Assembly: GCA_045587665.1 (NCBI GenBank)
Contig: JAZNCT010000096.1
Location: 1 to 35,347, forward strand
Origin: SIG710 sp045587665
GTDB lineage: Bacteria > Bacillota > Clostridia > Oscillospirales > CAG-272
DNA length: 35,347 nt
Reading direction: 5' to 3'
The translations under genes and the position numbers were made by a program. Each line of letters begins with the position of its first letter. Position 1 is the first letter of the stretch. Below, one piece after another: positions 32,171 to 35,347 of the stretch. The notes beneath the pieces were generated by a model. The model was not told where the DNA came from. It searched no databases and saw only the letters and a list, made by a program, of their open reading frames with translations.

Positions 32171-33265
32171 TTAGTATATAGTTGTTGAGACAGCGCTTTT
32201 TACATCGAACTCTGAGATAAGCTTCTCATCAATCTTTATATCTTTTTCGTTTGAAGAAAGATACGCTGTGAATAATTCTGATCTAAGATTGCTTTCAAAA
32301 TCTGAGAAAAAATCGACATTTTCTTTTGCCTCATAGCCCTTTTTATCAAGGGGCAGGCGCTTGATAATATGTATGCCGTATTCGGATTCTACCATAGTAA
32401 ATTCGTTTTCGTCAAGCTCAAAGGCTGCCTCAACAACCGAGCCTACATACTGAGAGGATCTTGTGAAATAATAACCGTTTGGATAGGCATCGGCGGCGAT
32501 GTCCTCATTTTGAGAGGTCATCAAAAGGTCAAATTCCTGTCCGGAGCTAAGGGCTGTCATAACATCCTCTGCCTTTTTCTTTTGAGCGGCAATCTCCTCT
32601 TCGGTAAATTCCTCTGTTACAAGATTTTTGTTTTCGTCATAAATATATTTGCCGTTTTCATCGGTTTTTGGCTTATTTTTTGTATAGAAGAATATCTGCT
32701 TGATGTGAGAATAATTATTTGTGTAATATTCGTTTTTGAACTCATCGGATATTGCTTCTGAGCCGTTATCCCCATAGAGGTGCTCCTGCAGATAGTTTAG
32801 CTTTGCCTCAATTATGTATATTTCACGAAGAATATTGTAGTTTACCCCAAAATCGGCAAGCAGTAAATTCAGCGTTGCCTTGTCTCCTTCGGCACGCTCA
32901 TTCAGCATTGCTGTCATGGTCTGGTCGATCTCATTTATCTTGCTTTCGGGCAGCTTCAGACCAAGACGCTCAAATTCATATATCGCCGAGAGCATTTTCA
33001 TAGAAGTCTGTCTTACATATTCGGTGAATATTTCATTGTAGGTCTTGCCGTCATCGTTTTCTTTGTCCCAAATGTCATCATCGCTTCCACCATAGCTCCC
33101 CTTAACGCGAGAAAGCCAAAAACGGTACATATTTGAGGTTATTTCCTGCCCTTTCAGTGTCATAACGGGTTCGCCCAGAGAGTTTGAGCAGGAGCTTAAA
33201 AGGCAGACAACGAAGAGAACCGAAAGAAAAAATGATATTGCTCGTTTTATCCTGATGTTTTTCAT
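32171..33265 (-). CDS. PrsA/SurA-like peptidyl-prolyl isomerase lipoprotein
   Basis: The protein (364 residues) has a lipoprotein signal (basic start, hydrophobic stretch, lipobox LLSSC at about residues 22-26). A SurA_N/PrsA-type helical part (about 35-190) with LKGQEITSNMYRFWL leads to a parvulin-type PPIC domain (about 190-320): HIKQIFFYTKN, then KKKAEDVMTALSSGQEFDLLM, and VESEYGIHIIKRLPL at its end. Such proteins help fold secreted proteins outside the membrane. Start 33265 has GGAGCGG 5-6 nt upstream; a TTG four codons earlier is less likely. The gene has an extended -10 promoter (TGTTATAAT, core 33294-33299) and ends on a bidirectional terminator. The insert KTDENGKYIYDENKNLVTEE in the PPIC start is longer than usual. 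Confidence 0.9.
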   Translation of the reverse strand: MKNIRIKRAISFFLSVLFVVCLLSSCSNSLGEPVMTLKGQEITSNMYRFWLSRVKGSYGGSDDDIWDKENDDGKTYNEIFTEYVRQTSMKMLSAIYEFERLGLKLPESKINEIDQTMTAMLNERAEGDKATLNLLLADFGVNYNILREIYIIEAKLNYLQEHLYGDNGSEAISDEFKNEYYTNNYSHIKQIFFYTKNKPKTDENGKYIYDENKNLVTEEFTEEEIAAQKKKAEDVMTALSSGQEFDLLMTSQNEDIAADAYPNGYYFTRSSQYVGSVVEAAFELDENEFTMVESEYGIHIIKRLPLDKKGYEAKENVDFFSDFESNLRSELFTAYLSSNEKDIKIDEKLISEFDVKSAVSTTIY

Positions 33266-33293
33266 AATCCGCTCCAAAAATTTTATATGACCA

Positions 33294-33322
33294 ATTATAA
33301 CACAAATAAGAGAAAAAAGAAA
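33294..33322 (-). promoter_or_regulatory. Extended -10 promoter of the PrsA-like gene
   Basis: On the minus strand TGTTATAAT with the core TATAAT at 33294-33299 is preceded 17 bp away by only a poor -35 (TTTCTT, 33317-33322). The TTTGTGTTATAAT context is the same as in the RelP promoter at 11496. Confidence 0.5.
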
Positions 33323-33339
33323 GGTTTTTTTGTAAATAA

Positions 33340-33640
33340 TAATTTATCTTTTGCCTACGGCGGCTTTAAAACTTTTTTGAAAAAAGTTTTTAAGAATTTC
33401 AAAAACTTCCAAACTTTGGGATATTATTTATTGTTTGTAAATTACTTAAAATAATAAACAGTTTATTCTTTGCAGTGAAATAGGCTCATCTGCAAAGAAT
33501 AGAATTATTTCCGTATTCAAAGGTTTTTGGTATTCTGAAGCCCTTTCCGAAAAAGGGCTTTGACGGCATTTGGTGCGTCGCCAATATTCCTATAAATCAT
33601 TGTTTGATTCGAAAAAACTCGGATTTTGCAGATTTTATTT
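33340..33640. other. Hairpin-rich intergenic region
   Basis: The 491-nt gap between the PrsA-like gene and the amino-acid importer has no credible gene, but holds three perfect inverted repeats: AAAACTTTTTT/AAAAAAGTTTT (33368-33390, 11-1-11), TATTCTTTGCAG/CTGCAAAGAATA (33464-33501, 14-nt loop) and AAGCCCTTT/AAAGGGCTT (33538-33560). None has a proper T-tract on the plus strand. The sequence around the first (CTACGGCGGCTTTAAAAC) looks like a dispersed intergenic repeat, but I cannot confirm that from one window. Confidence 0.55.
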
Positions 33641-33658
33641 TGAAATTTTGAAAACCTA

Positions 33659-33687
33659 TTGACAAATACTGTTAAACATGGTATCAT
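33659..33687 (+). promoter_or_regulatory. Promoter of the amino-acid ABC importer
   Basis: TTGACA (33659-33664) and TATCAT (33682-33687) with a 17-bp spacer. Confidence 0.75.
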
Positions 33688-33692
33688 ATTAT

Positions 33693-33712
33693 CACTTTAA
33701 CAGACTAAAGTG
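33693..33712 (+). promoter_or_regulatory. Palindrome at the transcription start, candidate operator
   Basis: CACTTTA (33693-33699), 6 nt, TAAAGTG (33706-33712): a perfect dyad right at the predicted start site. It would form a 5' hairpin in the RNA or, as DNA, a repressor site. The regulator is not known. Confidence 0.45.
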
Positions 33713-33756
33713 TTATCACTGTCTGACATTTCTATAACATTAAGGAGACAATAATC

Positions 33757-34563
33757 ATGAAAAAGCTAGTTTCTATCACACTTGCACTTGTTATGTGCCT
33801 TTTCTGCTTCGCTTCCTGCGCATCAGAAGTTGATAACTCAAAGGATCTTGAGTATATTCAGGAAAAGGGCAGTCTTATAGTTGGTATCACATTGCTTGAA
33901 CCACTGGATTTTAAGGGTGAAAATGGCGAATGGGTAGGCTTTGATGCAGAGCTTGCAAAGGCTGTTGGCGAAAAGTTGGGCGTTGAGGTCAAGTTCCAGG
34001 AAATAGACTGGAAGGCTAAAGAAGCAGAGCTTGCAGCAAAGAATATCGACTGCATCTGGAACGGTCTTACAATAACTCCTGAACGTCAGGAAGAGATGAG
34101 CATCACTAACCCCTATATGATAAACAAGCAGGTTATCGTGGTTAGGTCAGAGGATTCCGGAAATTATTCTGACATAAATTCTCTTGCGGGCAAGACTATT
34201 GCTGCCGAGGCAGGTTCTGCAGGCGAAGAGGTTGTTCAGAATAAGATAAGCGATGCAAAATATGTAGAAAAAGGCGTTCAGCTTGATGCCCTCACAGAGG
34301 TTAAGGGCAAAACTGCCGATGCCGCTGTTATCGACTATGTAATGGCAAATTATCTTATCAATAAAGAGGGAAGCGCATACAGCGATCTTACTATTCTTGA
34401 TATGAACCTTTCTGATCCCGAAAACTACGGTATTGCATTCCGCAAGGGAAGCAATACTACCGCAAAGGTAAATGAAGTTCTCTCAGAGCTTGCAGAAAGC
34501 GGAGTTGTTGCTGATATCGCATCAAAATACGGTCTTAGCAATTCTCTCCTTGAGCTTAAATAA
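33757..34563 (+). CDS. Amino-acid-binding lipoprotein of an ABC importer (family 3)
   Basis: The protein (268 residues) has a lipoprotein signal (MKKLVSITLALVMCLFCFASC, cysteine about 21) and a family-3 solute-binding domain. Blocks typical of polar-amino-acid binding proteins are LIVGITLLEPLDFK, WVGFDAELAKAVGEKLGVEV, WNGLTITPERQEEMSIT-P and, near the C-terminus, NYGIAFRKGSN. The length is standard for glutamine/cystine-type proteins; the exact amino acid cannot be set. A TAAGGAG-type site precedes ATG 33757. A hairpin and then the permease gene follow. Biased codon choice suggests high expression. Confidence 0.93.
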   Translation: MKKLVSITLALVMCLFCFASCASEVDNSKDLEYIQEKGSLIVGITLLEPLDFKGENGEWVGFDAELAKAVGEKLGVEVKFQEIDWKAKEAELAAKNIDCIWNGLTITPERQEEMSITNPYMINKQVIVVRSEDSGNYSDINSLAGKTIAAEAGSAGEEVVQNKISDAKYVEKGVQLDALTEVKGKTADAAVIDYVMANYLINKEGSAYSDLTILDMNLSDPENYGIAFRKGSNTTAKVNEVLSELAESGVVADIASKYGLSNSLLELK

Positions 34564-34597
34564 GCGATAAACATAATATACTGATAAGTTTTAAGAC

Positions 34598-34630
34598 ATG
34601 GGTCATTTGCTCCTTGGCAATATGGCCCAT
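34598..34630 (+). terminator. Weak hairpin between binding-protein and permease genes
   Basis: ATGGGTCAT (34598-34606) pairs with ATGGCCCAT (34622-34630), with one G-U pair. Only CCTTT follows, so it is probably a partial terminator or RNA stability element that allows more binding protein than permease to be made. Confidence 0.55.
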
Positions 34631-34675
34631 GCCTTTAAAATGTATTGGGAAATAATTTTGGAAGGATAACCTTTT

Positions 34676-35347
34676 ATGATATCTTCACTTTCGGCTTCTG
34701 TCGGCGCAGATAGCTGGTTTGAAAAATACATATGGCCAATAATTTTAAGATTTAAAAATGCTTTTTTACCATCTTCGGCAGAAGAGCTTGCGGCAGTTTC
34801 GGCAAATCTTTGGGAAGGCTTTTGCATGACCCTTTTGATTTTTGCTTTGACCCTTGTGATCTCCCTCCCGCTGGGACTCATCATCAGCTTTGGTTCTATG
34901 AGCCGCTTCAAACCTCTTAAATATCTCACAAAGGTAGTCGTTTGGATAGTACGCGGCACGCCGCTTATGCTGCAGATATTTGTTGTGTTTTTTACACCGG
35001 GTATCGTTTTTGGAATAGCTATGCCATTTGAATGGCGGTTTGAAGCAGCACTTATCACCTTTTCGATAAATTATGCCTGCTATTTTTCCGAAATATTCAG
35101 AGGCGGCATCGAATCTATTTCCAAGGGACAGTATGAGGCGGGTCAGGTGCTCGGTCTTACCAAGACACAAGTGTTTTTCAAGATTGTTCTGCTTCAGGTT
35201 GTGAAGAGGATTGTTCCTCCTATGAGTAATGAATTCCTCACGCTCGTAAAGGATACCTCTCTTGCAAACTCCATTATGATATATGAAATTACGTGGAATG
35301 CAAAACGCTTTATGAACAGCGAACATATCCTTTGGCCCTTATTCTAT
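34676..35347 (+). CDS. Amino-acid ABC importer permease, cut by the window end
   Basis: From ATG 34676 (AAGGAT 8 nt upstream) a frame stays open for 224 codons to the window edge. After about 45 N-terminal residues come several TMs (for example GFCMTLLIFALTLVISLPLG), then WIVRGTPLMLQIFVVFF, YFSEIFRGGIESI and the EAA loop YEAGQVLGLTKTQVFFKIVL, all hallmarks of His/Glu/Gln/Arg-type (HisM/GlnP) permeases. The last visible residues follow LTLVKDTSLANSIMIYEI. The N-terminal stretch before the first TM is longer than in most relatives. The C-terminus and probably an ATPase gene lie beyond the window. Confidence 0.93.
   Translation, partial: MISSLSASVGADSWFEKYIWPIILRFKNAFLPSSAEELAAVSANLWEGFCMTLLIFALTLVISLPLGLIISFGSMSRFKPLKYLTKVVVWIVRGTPLMLQIFVVFFTPGIVFGIAMPFEWRFEAALITFSINYACYFSEIFRGGIESISKGQYEAGQVLGLTKTQVFFKIVLLQVVKRIVPPMSNEFLTLVKDTSLANSIMIYEITWNAKRFMNSEHILWPLFY

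Noticed and set aside
33368..33390. AAAACTTTTTT/AAAAAAGTTTT hairpin as a terminator
   Set aside because: No gene on the plus strand ends before it and the minus-strand gene begins downstream of it, so it terminates no known transcript.

Overview
The window reads as a chromosomal piece of a low-to-moderate GC Gram-positive anaerobe of the class Clostridia, most likely a gut Oscillospirales/Lachnospirales-type bacterium. Supporting signs are consensus sigma-A promoters, strong GGAGG ribosome binding sites, many lipobox lipoproteins, a RelP-type alarmone synthetase, a YitT protein, a clostridial lysine riboswitch and a GPH/GH2/AraC sugar locus. No phage, insertion sequence, tRNA, rRNA or CRISPR was recognised.

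Layout. 113-5683 (minus): a five-gene run murD-murI-PLP enzyme-lipoprotein-cysteine desulfurase, ending on a broken GH39-like glycosidase fragment. 5928-8942 (plus): one large fused ATPase/FtsX-type ABC transporter. 9026-11461 (minus): a frameshifted AraC remnant, a CLC antiporter and an overlapping RelP-like (p)ppGpp synthetase. 11897-22814: a carbohydrate locus with a sugar-phosphate isomerase, a Gfo/Idh/MocA dehydrogenase, a GH2 glycosidase, a GPH sugar symporter, an AraC regulator and an ABC importer (two permeases plus a binding lipoprotein, no ATPase). 22879-24734: a repeat-containing OB-fold-like lipoprotein and a YitT membrane protein. 25001-28708: three consecutive genes that each carry zinc ribbons. 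28870-32141: promoter, lysine riboswitch, dapA-dapB-lysA. 32171-33265 (minus): a PrsA-like foldase lipoprotein. 33278-33756: a hairpin-rich intergenic region. 33757-end: an amino-acid ABC importer, cut by the window edge.

How the genes fit together. The murD-murI pair and the dap-lysA operon supply peptidoglycan precursors (D-glutamate, its ligase and meso-diaminopimelate) and lysine; the riboswitch closes the lysine feedback loop. The sugar locus looks like uptake (GPH and ABC), intracellular cleavage (GH2, no signal peptide) and further processing (isomerase plus oxidoreductase), with the AraC protein as likely local regulator. The best candidate for an undescribed system is the zinc-ribbon trio: two single-pass membrane proteins with cytosolic zinc ribbons and different outer domains (TPM-like and propeller-like), plus a small cytosolic coiled-coil/zinc-ribbon protein. 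Several start codons were moved downstream because the first in-frame ATG lies inside the promoter -10 box or has no usable ribosome binding site.
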